From CBDCNP01 sp965222425 (lineage in GTDB: Bacteria; Acidobacteriota; Vicinamibacteria; Marinacidobacterales; DATDRI01): 64,000 nucleotides of DNA. The DNA is taken from positions 1 to 64,000 of the forward strand of contig CBDCTW010000010.1 in the NCBI GenBank assembly GCA_965222425.1, read 5' to 3'. Position numbers and translations under genes: made by a program. Below, piece after piece: positions 1 to 9,257 of the stretch. Every line of letters begins with the position of its first letter. The stretch's first letter is position 1. The notes under the pieces are model-generated. The model was not told the origin of the DNA and made no database searches. It saw nothing but the letters and a program-made list of their open reading frames with translations.

Positions 1-1542
1 GCTCCTTCCATGCCTTTCGACTTTCGGTCGAGGGCAAGGGGCCCAGACCCTTGAGCGCCAGAGGCAGGCTTCGAAGCTCGCGATCGGCGGCCCTTAAACT
101 CAACTCTTTCGATTGAGTCATCTTCTCGATTCGAGCGACGAGCTCCGTTAGCTGGCTCAAATTCTTTTCTTTCGACTGCTCCTGGTGCTCGGCGTCTCTT
201 TTCTGGCGGTCGGTCAGTCGCTCGCCGGCTCTGACGAATCGTTGGCGAGCTGAAGTGGCGATCTCCTTCCATTGATCGGCCTGTGGCGATGCCTCGATCT
301 TCGCCCAGCGCTTCTCGAACATCGGCCAGTCGCGCCGTGCGTCGCCGAGGGGAGCCGAATCTACCAGCTTGTCGGCCTCGGCGAGCAGTTCTTCGAGCTG
401 GACCCGAAACGCTTGCTCGCCGCGGAAGGTCTCGTACTGGGTCTCGAAGAGCTCGCCGGCGCGTTCGAACCTCGTGGTCAGCTCCTTGGCTTCGTTCTCT
501 TTACCCGTCGGTGACGACGGCAGCGGTTGGAGAGCTTGCCAATCATCGCGAGCCTCTTGAAGTTCCTGGAGTCTGGTTTCTCCTTCCAGAGACTCCACCT
601 TTTGACAGAGAGCTAGGCGCGCGGCGAGGTTGTTCTGGACCGCGGCCTCCCGCCGCTCCCTTTCCAGCCGACCTTTTTCTTGGCGGGCGACTTCGTCACC
701 GATTGCCTGCCGAGCAGCGTGGAAACGCTCCTTCATAGTCTGATAGGGCGGAGTCTTGTCGGCCAGCGCCTCCCATTCCCTCTCTGCTTCCCGGAGTTTC
801 TCGGTTGCGGACAAAGGTTCTTTGGCGAGCTCTTCGACGTAGTGGCTGAGCTCGTCTTGTGGCGCTTGCGCCGTTGCTCGACGCGCAAAGGATGATCGTC
901 GGTGATGACCGCCTCGAACCGAGCTTCTGCGCTTTGCCGAACCTGCTTGGAAGCGGATCGCTCCCTGGCGATGGCGTGAAGTACATCGGGATCGCTGATT
1001 TTCTCGACGGCTGCCAACGCGAGCTCCGAATCGACGTCGCTTGCGGCGATGGCCTGTAGGAGCGAGACGTGGCCTAGTTTGCGGAGGGCTTCCTTTCTCA
1101 GTGCGAGGACGCTGGCTTTGCGAACGACGTCCGCAACTGCTTTGTTATCGGACAGTTTGCCGAGAGCGGATTCCTGGATCGTTCGGTGTGATGCACAGAT
1201 GGCAATGCTCGCGAGGTGCCTGGGGTTCGATAGGTTCGCGAGTGCTTCCTCGCATACCGCGGGGTCGCCATCGGAAAGGGCTACCTCGGCGAGAATGTCG
1301 CCCGCCCGCTCCGCCGCTAGCTCACGCAGCCCTTCGTTGGGGTCTTGCTCGGAGACTTCTTGGAGCCTAGCAGGGTCATCCAATCTCTTGATGGCGCTCC
1401 GCCGAACCCGGGCGTCTTGGTCCTCGAGCGCCAGTGCACTCAGAAGCTCCTGATCGTCCTTGCCAAGTTGCCGCACCGCAGAGAGCCGTACCTCGGGGTC
1501 ACTGTACTGCCATTTGGGGCGAATACGGTCGAGCAGACTCAT
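1..1542 (-). CDS. DUF349 / HEAT-like repeat protein (partial, one apparent frameshift)
   Basis: The N-terminal part (from an ATG at 1540-1542) is a series of short helical HEAT-like repeats such as VRLSAVRQLGKDDQ and ARVRRSAIKRL. The C-terminal part is a charged coiled coil with WEAL/W-rich repeats typical of DUF349 proteins. The two halves lie in different frames: near 855-880 the reading frame must slip by one base to go from the RVEQRR segment to the QDELSHYVEEL segment, after which the frame stays open to base 1. The protein therefore lacks its C-terminus here. An upstream in-frame ATG at 1632 is possible but adds residues without family support. DUF349 proteins have no settled enzymatic role. 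The frameshift may be genuine or a sequencing error; no homopolymer is visible at the slip. It is divergent from the TPR gene at 1742. Confidence 0.75.
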
Positions 1543-1741
1543 ATGGCAAAAAGTTTGGATGCTCGAAACGCTCGTCAGGGACTGCCCAGTCCCACCACTC
1601 CGAGCAGGTCGAAGAGTCTCAATATACTCCAAAACTCCACGATCCGATAGTGCCGTCCTGGAGCCTGGTTACTGGCACGTCATGTTTTGGACGGCCGACA
1701 TCCGACACCAAAAGCCGCGTGCTAGAATCTCCACCGTGTGG

Positions 1742-2881
1742 ATGCGCCTTCTCAACTCTCTGGTCGGCTTCGATAGAATCAAGCATCGTGGCGATCGCTA
1801 CTTTCTCGACGGCGATTTTCACCGGGCGAAGCGGGAATACGAGAGAGCGCGCTCCACTCTTGCCCCGGTGGATTATCGTGTCGCCACGATGGACGGGCTC
1901 ATCCGAGAATGCTGGGTACGGACGGGAGGACCGATCGAGCGGAAGCGGGAGGGTCCGAGAGTCGGCTCGGCATTCCCCCCGACCTCAGCGACCGCCGAAG
2001 AGGACCGACCGTTCGTTCCGGACATGAATGATCTTCTTGAGCTCGCGATCGCCGGGAAAACTCCCGAGAGGGCCGCCCTGTATCGCGGTCTAGGGCCGGA
2101 GTTCGAGGCGGGCTACGTGGCTCTCGTCCAAGGAGAACCTGCACGAGCCATCGAGCTCCTCCAGTTGGCGGGACGCAAGTTGCGCCCGAGCGTTGTGCTT
2201 CATCTGGAGATCGCTCGCGCACTGAGCATGGTGGGGGATATGAAGGCGGCGCGTGTGGAGCTCGAGGAAGCCACGCGTATGTCGCCCTCCGATCTCGAAG
2301 CATCGAACCTATTGGGCGCGGTGCAGATTCAGCTGGGTGAGTATGAAAAAGCCGAGAAAGTACTACTCCCGTTGATGGATCGTCAGGAAGCGGAGGGGGC
2401 CGAGCCAGCCTTCCTTCTCGGCCGGGCCCTGGCTGGCCAGGGGAGACGAGGGGAGGCTCTGGCACGGTTCCGGGAAGCCGTCGAGCGAGACGGTGGTTTT
2501 CATGACGCTTACTTCGAAGCGGGCAAACTCTTGAGGCAAGAAGGAGACGATTCCGGCGCTCTCCGCCTTTTGAAGCAGGCGTGCTCCATACTTCCCGACG
2601 AGGTCGACTATAACCGTGAGCTTGCGACGCTCGTGCTCGAAAAAAAGCTGGATGTGGACGCTGGTCTCGCCGCCTGCGACCGTCTCACAATCACCGACGA
2701 GGAGAATCGTTGGGAGTATCTTTCTTGGATTGCCGAGCTTTATCTGCGAAATGGCTGGCGGCGGGAAGCTATCGATCCTTTGCGCAAAGCGATCGCTCTT
2801 GTCCCGTCAGATCTGCCCAAGGAGAGGCTCGAGCTGCAGGAAAGACTCGCCGAGATAGATGGGATTGGGAACGGTGCGTGA
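1742..2881 (+). CDS. Tetratricopeptide-repeat protein
   Basis: About 379 residues made almost entirely of TPR helices, for example ARVELEEATRMSPSDLEASN, GEYEKAEKVLLPLMDRQ, GEALARFREAVERDGGFHDA and GALRLLKQACSILPDEVDYN. TPR arrays mediate protein-protein contacts; no catalytic domain or clear signal peptide is seen. The frame stays open upstream to 1460, but that stretch lies over the divergent gene's 5' region and reads like non-coding sequence. The start is therefore placed at ATG 1742, just after a GTG at 1736; either could be used. It may be functionally linked to the divergent DUF349 gene, but only proximity supports this. Confidence 0.8.
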   Translation: MRLLNSLVGFDRIKHRGDRYFLDGDFHRAKREYERARSTLAPVDYRVATMDGLIRECWVRTGGPIERKREGPRVGSAFPPTSATAEEDRPFVPDMNDLLELAIAGKTPERAALYRGLGPEFEAGYVALVQGEPARAIELLQLAGRKLRPSVVLHLEIARALSMVGDMKAARVELEEATRMSPSDLEASNLLGAVQIQLGEYEKAEKVLLPLMDRQEAEGAEPAFLLGRALAGQGRRGEALARFREAVERDGGFHDAYFEAGKLLRQEGDDSGALRLLKQACSILPDEVDYNRELATLVLEKKLDVDAGLAACDRLTITDEENRWEYLSWIAELYLRNGWRREAIDPLRKAIALVPSDLPKERLELQERLAEIDGIGNGA

Positions 2882-2932
2882 ACGGGCATTTGAAACAACA
2901 AAGCCTGCCCCGGCCAAGGCGGGGAGTGATCG

Positions 2933-4123
2933 CTAGACGCCCATAGTGCTCAGAACCAAGCGTGCACCTCCGGCGAGGAAGACCACCCAGGCCGGGTTCG
3001 GACGCAGCCAAAACAACGAGGCGCAAGAGAGCCCGGCGATGACGAGTCCAACCGGACCGACGATCCCGGCTCTGCCCAAGCTGATCGCCGCGGCCAGCAA
3101 CATTCCCAAGACCGCCGGCGCGAGACCCTTGAGGAAGGCGTTCACCTGGCGATTCGTGCGGAACTGCTCCAGGTAACGTGCCGCAGAAGAGGCAAGCAGA
3201 AAGGAAGGAAAAAAGATCGCCAAGGTGGCGACGGTTGCGCCAGCGAGCCCGGCGGCCTTGAAGCCGATGAACGTGGCGGTGATGACAACGGGGCCGGGAG
3301 TCACTTGTCCTAACGCCATGGCGTCGGCGAATTCCTGACTCGTGAGCCAACCGGCCTGAGTGACAACCTCATGCTCGAGCAAGGGGATCATCACGAAGCC
3401 GCCGCCGAAGGTGATGGCTCCCGCCGTCAGAAAAACGCGCACGATCTCCCAGAGGACGCCCGCACTGGCCAGGAGGACGAGGGCCCAAGGAAAAAAGCAG
3501 AGCAGGGTCGGCGGTTCGTCGCCGTCGTTCTTATTGTTTTTTTTTCTCCTAAAGCGGCGCTTGCGATTCTCTTGAAAAGAGTCGGTGAAGATCCCGATGA
3601 GGCCAGCCAGTAAGATGACCTCGATGGCGGCGGTGCCGGACAGAACCAACAACCCGCAAGCGAGGGCCGCGAGGCTGAAACTCCACGCCGACTTGATGGC
3701 TCTTTGGCCCAAGTTCAGGGTCAGGGCGAGGATGAGACCGACGACGGCAGCAGTCAGTCCTTCGAAAAGCGCATCCATGCGGGGCAGGTCGCGAAGGTAC
3801 GGGTAAGCGAGAGCGGCCGCGAGCATGAGAAGAAACGATGGCAACACGAACGTGAGCGTCGAGAGAGCGGCCCCGAGCCAACCGCAGAGCCGCATGGCGA
3901 TGAAGGCAGTCGTGTTGGCGGCAACCGCGCCCGGTAAGCTTTGGCCGATCGCGAAGGCCTCCAGGACATCGTCCTCGCTCATCCACTTGCGGTCCTGCAT
4001 TTCGTGCTCGATGAGACTCAGCACCGCCAGCCCGCCTCCGAAACCGGTGGCCCCGATTCGCAGAAAGGAGAGCGCGAGTTGGGAAACAGTTGGTTTTGGT
4101 CGCGCGGCTGCTGTCACAATCAC
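2933..4123 (-). CDS. chrA: Chromate transporter, CHR family
   Basis: Membrane protein of 396 residues with two homologous halves, the long-chain arrangement of ChrA. Each half carries the family's glycine-rich motif (GATGFGGGLAVLSLIEHE near residue 30 and TFGGGFVMIPLLEHEVV near 240) followed by an FAxGxxxPG motif (FAIGQSLPGAVAANT; MALGQVTPGPVVITAT). A charged Lys/Arg/Asn-rich cytoplasmic linker (RRKKNNKN) joins the halves. ChrA exports chromate by proton-linked antiport in characterised members; the substrate here is inferred from family. The start is GTG. It converges with the TPR gene. Confidence 0.92.
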   Translation of the reverse strand: MIVTAAARPKPTVSQLALSFLRIGATGFGGGLAVLSLIEHEMQDRKWMSEDDVLEAFAIGQSLPGAVAANTTAFIAMRLCGWLGAALSTLTFVLPSFLLMLAAALAYPYLRDLPRMDALFEGLTAAVVGLILALTLNLGQRAIKSAWSFSLAALACGLLVLSGTAAIEVILLAGLIGIFTDSFQENRKRRFRRKKNNKNDGDEPPTLLCFFPWALVLLASAGVLWEIVRVFLTAGAITFGGGFVMIPLLEHEVVTQAGWLTSQEFADAMALGQVTPGPVVITATFIGFKAAGLAGATVATLAIFFPSFLLASSAARYLEQFRTNRQVNAFLKGLAPAVLGMLLAAAISLGRAGIVGPVGLVIAGLSCASLFWLRPNPAWVVFLAGGARLVLSTMGV

Positions 4124-4409
4124 GGCGTCTCGAGCTGGAAGAAATTATTAGGAGGTTGCAGCGAGCGATCGAGCCACGATCGCCGAAGCATGGAGCGCTT
4201 GGGTGGTCGAGTCATAAATTGGATTGGCGGCGAGGAGCCGTGACATTTTGCTTTGGCAGTCATCCAGGTCACCCGATATGATGGCGACGAAGCCGTAGCT
4301 GATGCGGACGGCGCGGAATGGTATCACCCCCGCCAGCGACCGAGCAAACTGACTTGAAAACCAACAATGATCCGGGAGAAGTTACGACTCCGGCCCGGAG
4401 CAGGCCCGC

Positions 4410-5618
4410 TTGAGCCGTTCCGTGGCAGTATCCAGGCAGACTAGCCAGTCGTTTCCCTTGAAAGTCGTGGCCTCTCTGATCGGCCTGCTGACGCTCGGGC
4501 TGGTGGACAACCAGATCTTGGCTCCGATACTCCCGGAGATCGCGTCGAGCTTCGGGGTTCGAGCCGCGCAGGTAGGATTAACCGTCTCCGGCTATGCCTT
4601 GGCCGCCGCTACGGCAGCGCTCATCATAGGTCCTTTGTCCGACCGAGCGGCGAGACGGCCTTTTCTGATCGCGGCGGGCATGAGTTTCGGTCTGGCGAGT
4701 CTAGTCGCGTTCTTCGCGGGCTCGTTCTCTCTTTTCGCAGGGGCGCGACTCTTGGCCGGGGCTTCGGCGGGTGTCATCTCTGCCTTGGTTGTAGTTTCCA
4801 TTGCCGACCGGGTTCCCTATGAGCGGCGGGGCCGCGCGATGAGCTGGGTCGCTTCCGCGTATGTCGTCGCTCCCATGCTGGGTGTGCCCGCCGCGGCCTT
4901 GCTCGCTGAAGAGTTCGAGTGGCGAGCGCTCTACATGCTGTTTGCTGCTGCCACCGTGGTGCTCTCGCTGGCGTTGGCTGTTTGGTTCGTGGAGTCATTC
5001 ACCGCGAGCACCAGCGAACAGGGGCACTGGGTGTCCGAGGCTCGGCAGAACTACTCGGGATTCCTCAAGAACAAGGTGACCGCTGCGGGTGCGCTTTCCG
5101 CTTTTTTTGTGTCCGGTGGCATCACCGGCTTCACCCTATATCTCTTCATGTACCTGAGCAGCGAGTTTGGTTTCTCTATCAGCGCTCGCGGCATGGTTTA
5201 CCTCGTCAGTGGAGGGGCCGCTCTCTTGGGTGCGTTGGGCGCGGGGCCCGTTTCCGATCGGATCGGGAAGCGCACCGTAGCTCTCTGGGGAAGCGTGGCC
5301 CTCGCCGTTTTCGTGTTAGTGGTCCCGAGGCTGGGTGGCGGAGTCGCTCTCTACGTAGGACTCGCGTTGGTCGGTTTGGCTGCCGCTTCCCGCATGGCCC
5401 CTTTGCAATCGCTGGTGACGGAGTTGGTGAGTCGCGAGGCGCGGGGCGCGTACGTGGCCTTGCGCAACGCACTTTCACAGCTGGGCATTGCGGTTACCGC
5501 GGCCGTCGGTGGTCCTCTTCTTGACAGCCGTGGATTCGGGGCAGTATGCATCCTTGCCGCAGGCTTTAGCCTGGTGGCGGCGCTGCTGCTTTTGTTGGTG
5601 GAAGAGCCCAAGGCATGA
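4410..5618 (+). CDS. Major facilitator superfamily transporter
   Basis: About 400 residues with roughly twelve hydrophobic segments. The MFS motif between TM2 and TM3 is visible as GPLSDRAARRPFL near residue 75, with a related GPVSDRIGKRTVAL in the second half, the expected internal duplication. It resembles drug/proton antiporter type permeases; the substrate cannot be told. The only canonical starts are TTG 4410 or GTG/TTG codons a little downstream, so the first residues are uncertain. The last codon overlaps the next gene (ATGA at 5615-5618), so the two are probably translated together. The 286 bp upstream (4124-4409) show no gene. Confidence 0.85.
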   Translation: MSRSVAVSRQTSQSFPLKVVASLIGLLTLGLVDNQILAPILPEIASSFGVRAAQVGLTVSGYALAAATAALIIGPLSDRAARRPFLIAAGMSFGLASLVAFFAGSFSLFAGARLLAGASAGVISALVVVSIADRVPYERRGRAMSWVASAYVVAPMLGVPAAALLAEEFEWRALYMLFAAATVVLSLALAVWFVESFTASTSEQGHWVSEARQNYSGFLKNKVTAAGALSAFFVSGGITGFTLYLFMYLSSEFGFSISARGMVYLVSGGAALLGALGAGPVSDRIGKRTVALWGSVALAVFVLVVPRLGGGVALYVGLALVGLAAASRMAPLQSLVTELVSREARGAYVALRNALSQLGIAVTAAVGGPLLDSRGFGAVCILAAGFSLVAALLLLLVEEPKA

Positions 5619-6559
5619 AGCCGAAGCGACGGTTGGCGTTTCGAATCCTGAAGTGGGGCCTTCTGTCGTTCGTCCTACTGTGCCTCGCTATAGTCTTCTT
5701 CGTGGCGCCCTACTGGATGACGCATTTCATTATGACTTTCGGAACTCGCCCCATGGATCTGGAGCTCACATCTACTCCGGCGGACTTCGATATCCCGTTC
5801 GAAGAAGTTTCCTTCATGTCTTCCGACGGGGTTCCACTGAAAGGATGGTATCTGGGAGGCGGGGATCGGAGTGCCTCAATAGTATGCGCACACGGACTCT
5901 TCCGGTCACGTCGAGAGGTATTGGATCGTGGCGTCCTCCTTCGCCGGGCAGGGTTCAATGTACTGCTCCTCGATTCTCGGCGGCACGGAGAGAGTGGGGG
6001 TGAACGCGTCACGCTCGGCTTCAAGGAGCGCTTCGACGTCCAGGGTGGGGTTCGTTTTCTCCAGAATAGAAATCCCGACGATCGAATGTTGCTTTTCGGT
6101 GTTTCGATGGGGGCAGCGGCGTCACTCCTTGCGGCGGCGGAGACGCCCGAAGTCATTTCGGTTATCGCCGACAGCAGCTTTCTTTCCCTCGAGCATACCG
6201 TCACTCATCATCTCGAGCTCTTCTTCGGTTTGCCACGGTTTCCGCTCGGTCAGGAATTGATGTTCTTCATCGAGCGCGGTGGTGGTTTCCGGAAAGAGGA
6301 GTTCGACTTGGAGCAGGCGGTGGCCACGATCAGTGACCGGCCTATCTTGTTCATCGCCGGCAGCGACGACCAGCGAATGCCCATCAAGCTTCAAAGGCGA
6401 CTCTACCAGGCAGCGAGGAGTCCGATGAGTGAGCTGGTGATCATCGATGGCGCAACGCACGGCGCCGCATATCGGACCGAGCCCGATACCTATCAGGAGG
6501 TATTCCTGGAGTTCCTTTCCAGGGTTTTGGAGCCGCCAACACGACCCGGCGGCCAGTGA
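5615..6559 (+). CDS. Membrane-anchored alpha/beta hydrolase
   Basis: A 314-residue protein with one N-terminal membrane segment (about residues 12-35) followed by an alpha/beta-hydrolase fold. Visible elements are the oxyanion-region HGLFRSR, the DSRRHGESGG strand-turn common to BAAT/YqiA-like hydrolases, the nucleophile elbow GVSMGAA (Ser near 165), an acid at AGSDDQRMP (near 250) and the catalytic His in DGATHGAAY (near 283). The triad looks complete. Substrate unknown; an esterase or peptidase-like role on the outer face of the membrane is plausible. It overlaps the upstream transporter gene by 4 bp, suggesting one operon. Confidence 0.85.
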   Translation: MKPKRRLAFRILKWGLLSFVLLCLAIVFFVAPYWMTHFIMTFGTRPMDLELTSTPADFDIPFEEVSFMSSDGVPLKGWYLGGGDRSASIVCAHGLFRSRREVLDRGVLLRRAGFNVLLLDSRRHGESGGERVTLGFKERFDVQGGVRFLQNRNPDDRMLLFGVSMGAAASLLAAAETPEVISVIADSSFLSLEHTVTHHLELFFGLPRFPLGQELMFFIERGGGFRKEEFDLEQAVATISDRPILFIAGSDDQRMPIKLQRRLYQAARSPMSELVIIDGATHGAAYRTEPDTYQEVFLEFLSRVLEPPTRPGGQ

Positions 6560-6570
6560 GCGGAGCCGTT

Positions 6571-7002
6571 TCAGGCGTTGGGTGTGTGAGGCAGTCGCGG
6601 GAGAAGGAAGTAGCCCTTGACTTCTTGGACCCGACGCCGGGAGCCAGGATGATCGTGCGGGCCCGACGTATCCGGATAATGTCCGAGGAAAGTGTCCCGG
6701 ATGGACTCGTATTCTTCGAGGGGGAAGTACCGCTGTACGAGAACGGTCGTTCGGAACTGGGCATCCCAGAAATGAAGGTCCACGCGGAGGACCGGCTCGA
6801 GTGGGCGAGCCTGCTCAGGGGGCTCCGAACCATATGTGTCCGCGTCGATCCAGATGGAGGTCTCGTCGCCCTCGACGATCTTTCCGTGGCGATTGGTCAT
6901 GTAGTACCGCCAAAGAGGAAACTCTCGCAGCGGAACGAAGCGCCGGGAAGGACCCTCGCCCGGGGAGCGCAGGTAGCACTTGACGATCTTGACTCTCGCC
7001 AT
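6571..7002 (-). CDS. Hypothetical protein (about 143 aa)
   Basis: No family recognised. The protein is basic at the N-terminus (MARVKIVKCYLRSPGEG), then mixed beta-like sequence with several aromatic residues and no membrane segment. The start is chosen at ATG 7000-7002 because an AGGAG ribosome-binding site lies seven bases upstream; the frame is open to 7203, but that extension has no such site. It converges with the hydrolase gene, leaving only 11 bp between stops. It may be a lone cytoplasmic protein. Confidence 0.5.
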   Translation of the reverse strand: MARVKIVKCYLRSPGEGPSRRFVPLREFPLWRYYMTNRHGKIVEGDETSIWIDADTYGSEPPEQARPLEPVLRVDLHFWDAQFRTTVLVQRYFPLEEYESIRDTFLGHYPDTSGPHDHPGSRRRVQEVKGYFLLPRLPHTPNA

Positions 7003-7229
7003 TCGTACTCCTGGCACTCGCAAGTGAACTCCATCTTGTGAGCACGCCGATAGTCCACGGGGGTCGGCGCACCGCAGAAGGCGTAGCTTGGAAACTGAGT
7101 CTGGATAGTATACGACGAAACCGTATCCTTTGGGAAGGGATAGTCGAAGAGCCGAAAATTCCCGCCGATAAAAGTGCTGTCTGGCGAGCTCGATTGCTGG
7201 CACTCCCTATTTTGTGCCGGAGGATTGAT

Positions 7230-7680
7230 TCTCGAGGCCGGACTCCGTATCATTAGTCGCCCGCGGGACGCGGGCTCCCGGCAGTTTCCGGTCAAGTTCG
7301 GGGTAACTACGAGATCTTTTACGCGTGGAGGGCGGAGCACAGCCACCACCGCAAACCCTTGAAGGGGGGCATTCGTTATAGCGAATTGGTGAACCAGGAC
7401 GAGAGCATCGCGCTGGCGGCCCTGATGACCTACAAATGCGCGATCGTCAACGTTCCCTATGGGGGGGGTACCCGATGCTCTCCGACGCAAACTGTCGATT
7501 CCGCCAAGCGAAGAGGCGCTCGTCAACAGCGGCCTCGAAGAGAAGATGGCGCACGCTTATGAGGAGATTCGGGAAGTCCTGCTTACTCGCGACAAGGTAA
7601 AGGAAATGCGGACCGGCGCGTACGTGGTGGCCATCGAGAAAATTGCACGCTCCTACATGGAGCTTGGAATTTTCCCCTGA
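7230..7680 (+). pseudogene. Glutamate dehydrogenase remnant lacking the central NAD-binding domain
   Basis: Two pieces of a Glu/Leu/Phe/Val dehydrogenase are fused. The first, from about 7290, contains FPVKFG in one frame, then NYEIFYAWRAEHSHHRKP, LKGGIRYSELVNQDES and ALMTYKCAIVNVPYGG, the substrate-binding region of the dimerisation domain. Directly after PYGG at about 7463 the sequence jumps to the family's C-terminal tail (SGLEEKMAHAYEEI ... YMELGIFP, stop at 7680). Roughly 250 residues, including the Rossmann fold, are missing, and the frame shifts at about 7300 and again at the junction within a run of Gs. The product cannot be an active dehydrogenase. No start codon or ribosome-binding site is evident. 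Confidence 0.8.
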
Positions 7681-7708
7681 CCGGAAATGACCCCGAAAGG
7701 AAACCAAA

Positions 7709-8251
7709 CTGACCCTTGCCAATCAGCTGACTGTCCTCCGGATGTGCCTGGTTCCCGCCCTGGTCATCCTGGTCATCTATGGTTATTTCGGTTGGGCACT
7801 GGCGGTGTTTACGGTTGCGGGAATCACTGATGCGCTCGATGGACTCTTCGCGCGAGTGCGCCACGAGCGGACGCAACTTGGCACGATCCTCGATCCTCTT
7901 GCCGACAAGCTTCTGGTGGTCTCGTCGCTCATCGTACTGTCGATTTCCAATCCCTCGCTGACTGTTCGCATCCCGGCCTGGATTACCATCCTCACCATTA
8001 GTCGCGACGCTGGCATTCTCATTACCGTCATCTCGGTCAACTTGGCGGTGGGGAAGCGAATCTTTCCGCCCACGCTTCTCGGTAAGGTGACCACCATGGT
8101 TCAGTTGGTCACGATTTTGTGGATCTTCTGGTGTAACTATCGTGGGTCGATGTCTGCCGCTACCGATGCTTTCCTGATTTTGATGGTCGTTTTTACGATC
8201 GCGTCCGGTCTTCACTACATCTACCATGCGCGCAAGCTCATGATAGAGTGA
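7709..8251 (+). CDS. pgsA: CDP-alcohol phosphatidyltransferase (phosphatidylglycerophosphate synthase type)
   Basis: Integral membrane enzyme of about 180 residues with the complete CDP-alcohol phosphotransferase motif D-x2-DG-x2-AR-x8-G-x3-D-x3-D, seen as DALDGLFARVRHERTQLG followed by TILDPLADK. It transfers a phosphatidyl group from CDP-diacylglycerol, most likely to glycerol-3-phosphate. The conserved N-terminal TLANQLTVLRMCLVP lies upstream of the first ATG (7742) and the frame is closed by a TGA at 7688, so the likely initiation codon is CTG 7709, preceded by an AAAGGAA ribosome-binding site. ATG 7742 would remove the conserved N-terminus. The gene follows the dehydrogenase relic by 28 bp. 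Confidence 0.88.
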   Translation: MTLANQLTVLRMCLVPALVILVIYGYFGWALAVFTVAGITDALDGLFARVRHERTQLGTILDPLADKLLVVSSLIVLSISNPSLTVRIPAWITILTISRDAGILITVISVNLAVGKRIFPPTLLGKVTTMVQLVTILWIFWCNYRGSMSAATDAFLILMVVFTIASGLHYIYHARKLMIE

Positions 8252-8305
8252 GAGGCGGGTTAGTCACGTACCAACCGCGGTGGGGAGTACGCGTCAATTG
8301 GGGAA

Positions 8306-9250
8306 TTAGGCGAGTCCCAGTTTCTTGCGGAAGTACTCGAGCGTGCGGGCCAGGCCGTCTTCGAGCGTCACTTCGGGCTGCCAATTCAGGATCGTTTGCG
8401 CTCGAGTGATATCGGGCTGGCGCACTTTCGGATCGTCGACCGGCAAAGGCTTGAGCTCGATGCCCACCGGTGCACCGGCGAGCCGTTGAATCGTTTCCGC
8501 GAGCTCGAGAATCGTCATCTCACTCGGGTTTCCCAGGTTGACCGGCTCATTGAAATCCGATGTGAGTAGGCGGTAGAGACCTTCGACGAGATCGCTGACG
8601 TAGCAGAAGCTCCTAGTTTGATTCCCCTCACCGAAGACCGTGAGAGGCTCGCCTTGGAGTGCCTGGCTGATGAAGGCGGGGATCGCCCGCCCATCCTTCA
8701 CCCGCATGCGTGGGCCGTAGGTGTTGAAGATCCTGGCGATCTTGACGTCGATGCCGTGATAACGATGGTAGGCGACCGCCATCGCTTCGGCGAATCGTTT
8801 GGCCTCATCGTAAACTCCCCGTGGGCCGATAGGGTTCACGTTTCCCCAGTAATCCTCCTTCTGGGGATGAACCAAAGGGTCGCCGTAGACCTCCGAGGTG
8901 GAGGCGAGCAGATAAGTCGCCCTTTTGGCTCGTGCCAATCCCAGCGTCTTGTGGGTTCCTAGGGAGCCCACCTTAAGAGTTTGGATGGGGAGCTCCAAGT
9001 AGTCGATGGGGCTCGCCGGGCTCGCAAAATGAAGAATGTAATCGAGGGGTCCATCCACCTCGATCTCTTCCGTGACGTTGTGCTCGAAAAGTGTGAAAGC
9101 CCCGCTTTCGATGTGTGCCAAGTTGAATCGATTGCCGGTGATGAAGTTGTCCATCCCGATGACGGCGTAGCCCTTGGCAAGAAAATAGTTGACGAGATGA
9201 GAGCCGATGAAACCTGCTGCGCCGGTGATTAAGACTTGTTTTTCAGGCAA
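8306..9250 (-). CDS. uxs: UDP-glucuronate decarboxylase (UDP-xylose synthase), SDR family
   Basis: Extended short-chain dehydrogenase of 314 residues: NAD-binding GAAGFIGSHL at the N-terminus, catalytic Ser in LASTSEVYGDP, catalytic YxxxK in YDEAKRF, and the UXS-type segments NTYGPRMRVKDGRAIPAF and GEGNQTRSFCYVSDL. UXS enzymes oxidise, decarboxylate and re-reduce UDP-glucuronate to UDP-xylose. The open frame extends further upstream over the sugar transferase gene, but the family N-terminus and a GAGG five bases before TTG 9250 favour that TTG start. Ugd (23345), which makes UDP-glucuronate, is in the same locus. It lies 7 bp downstream of the sugar transferase and is probably co-transcribed with it. 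Confidence 0.9.
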   Translation of the reverse strand: MPEKQVLITGAAGFIGSHLVNYFLAKGYAVIGMDNFITGNRFNLAHIESGAFTLFEHNVTEEIEVDGPLDYILHFASPASPIDYLELPIQTLKVGSLGTHKTLGLARAKRATYLLASTSEVYGDPLVHPQKEDYWGNVNPIGPRGVYDEAKRFAEAMAVAYHRYHGIDVKIARIFNTYGPRMRVKDGRAIPAFISQALQGEPLTVFGEGNQTRSFCYVSDLVEGLYRLLTSDFNEPVNLGNPSEMTILELAETIQRLAGAPVGIELKPLPVDDPKVRQPDITRAQTILNWQPEVTLEDGLARTLEYFRKKLGLA

Positions 9251-9257
9251 GATGACC

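Noticed and set aside
733..1632. Separate 299-residue protein ending at 733
   Set aside because: Its last 45 residues are low-complexity out-of-frame sequence; the true continuation is in the neighbouring frame (DUF349 coiled coil), so it is one gene with a frameshift.
1434..2027. 197-codon plus-strand frame overlapping the TPR gene
   Set aside because: Arg/Ser/Pro-rich shadow of the DUF349 and TPR coding frames, with no domain.
7583..8227. 214-codon minus-strand frame over pgsA
   Set aside because: Antisense shadow of a well-supported CDP-alcohol phosphotransferase gene.
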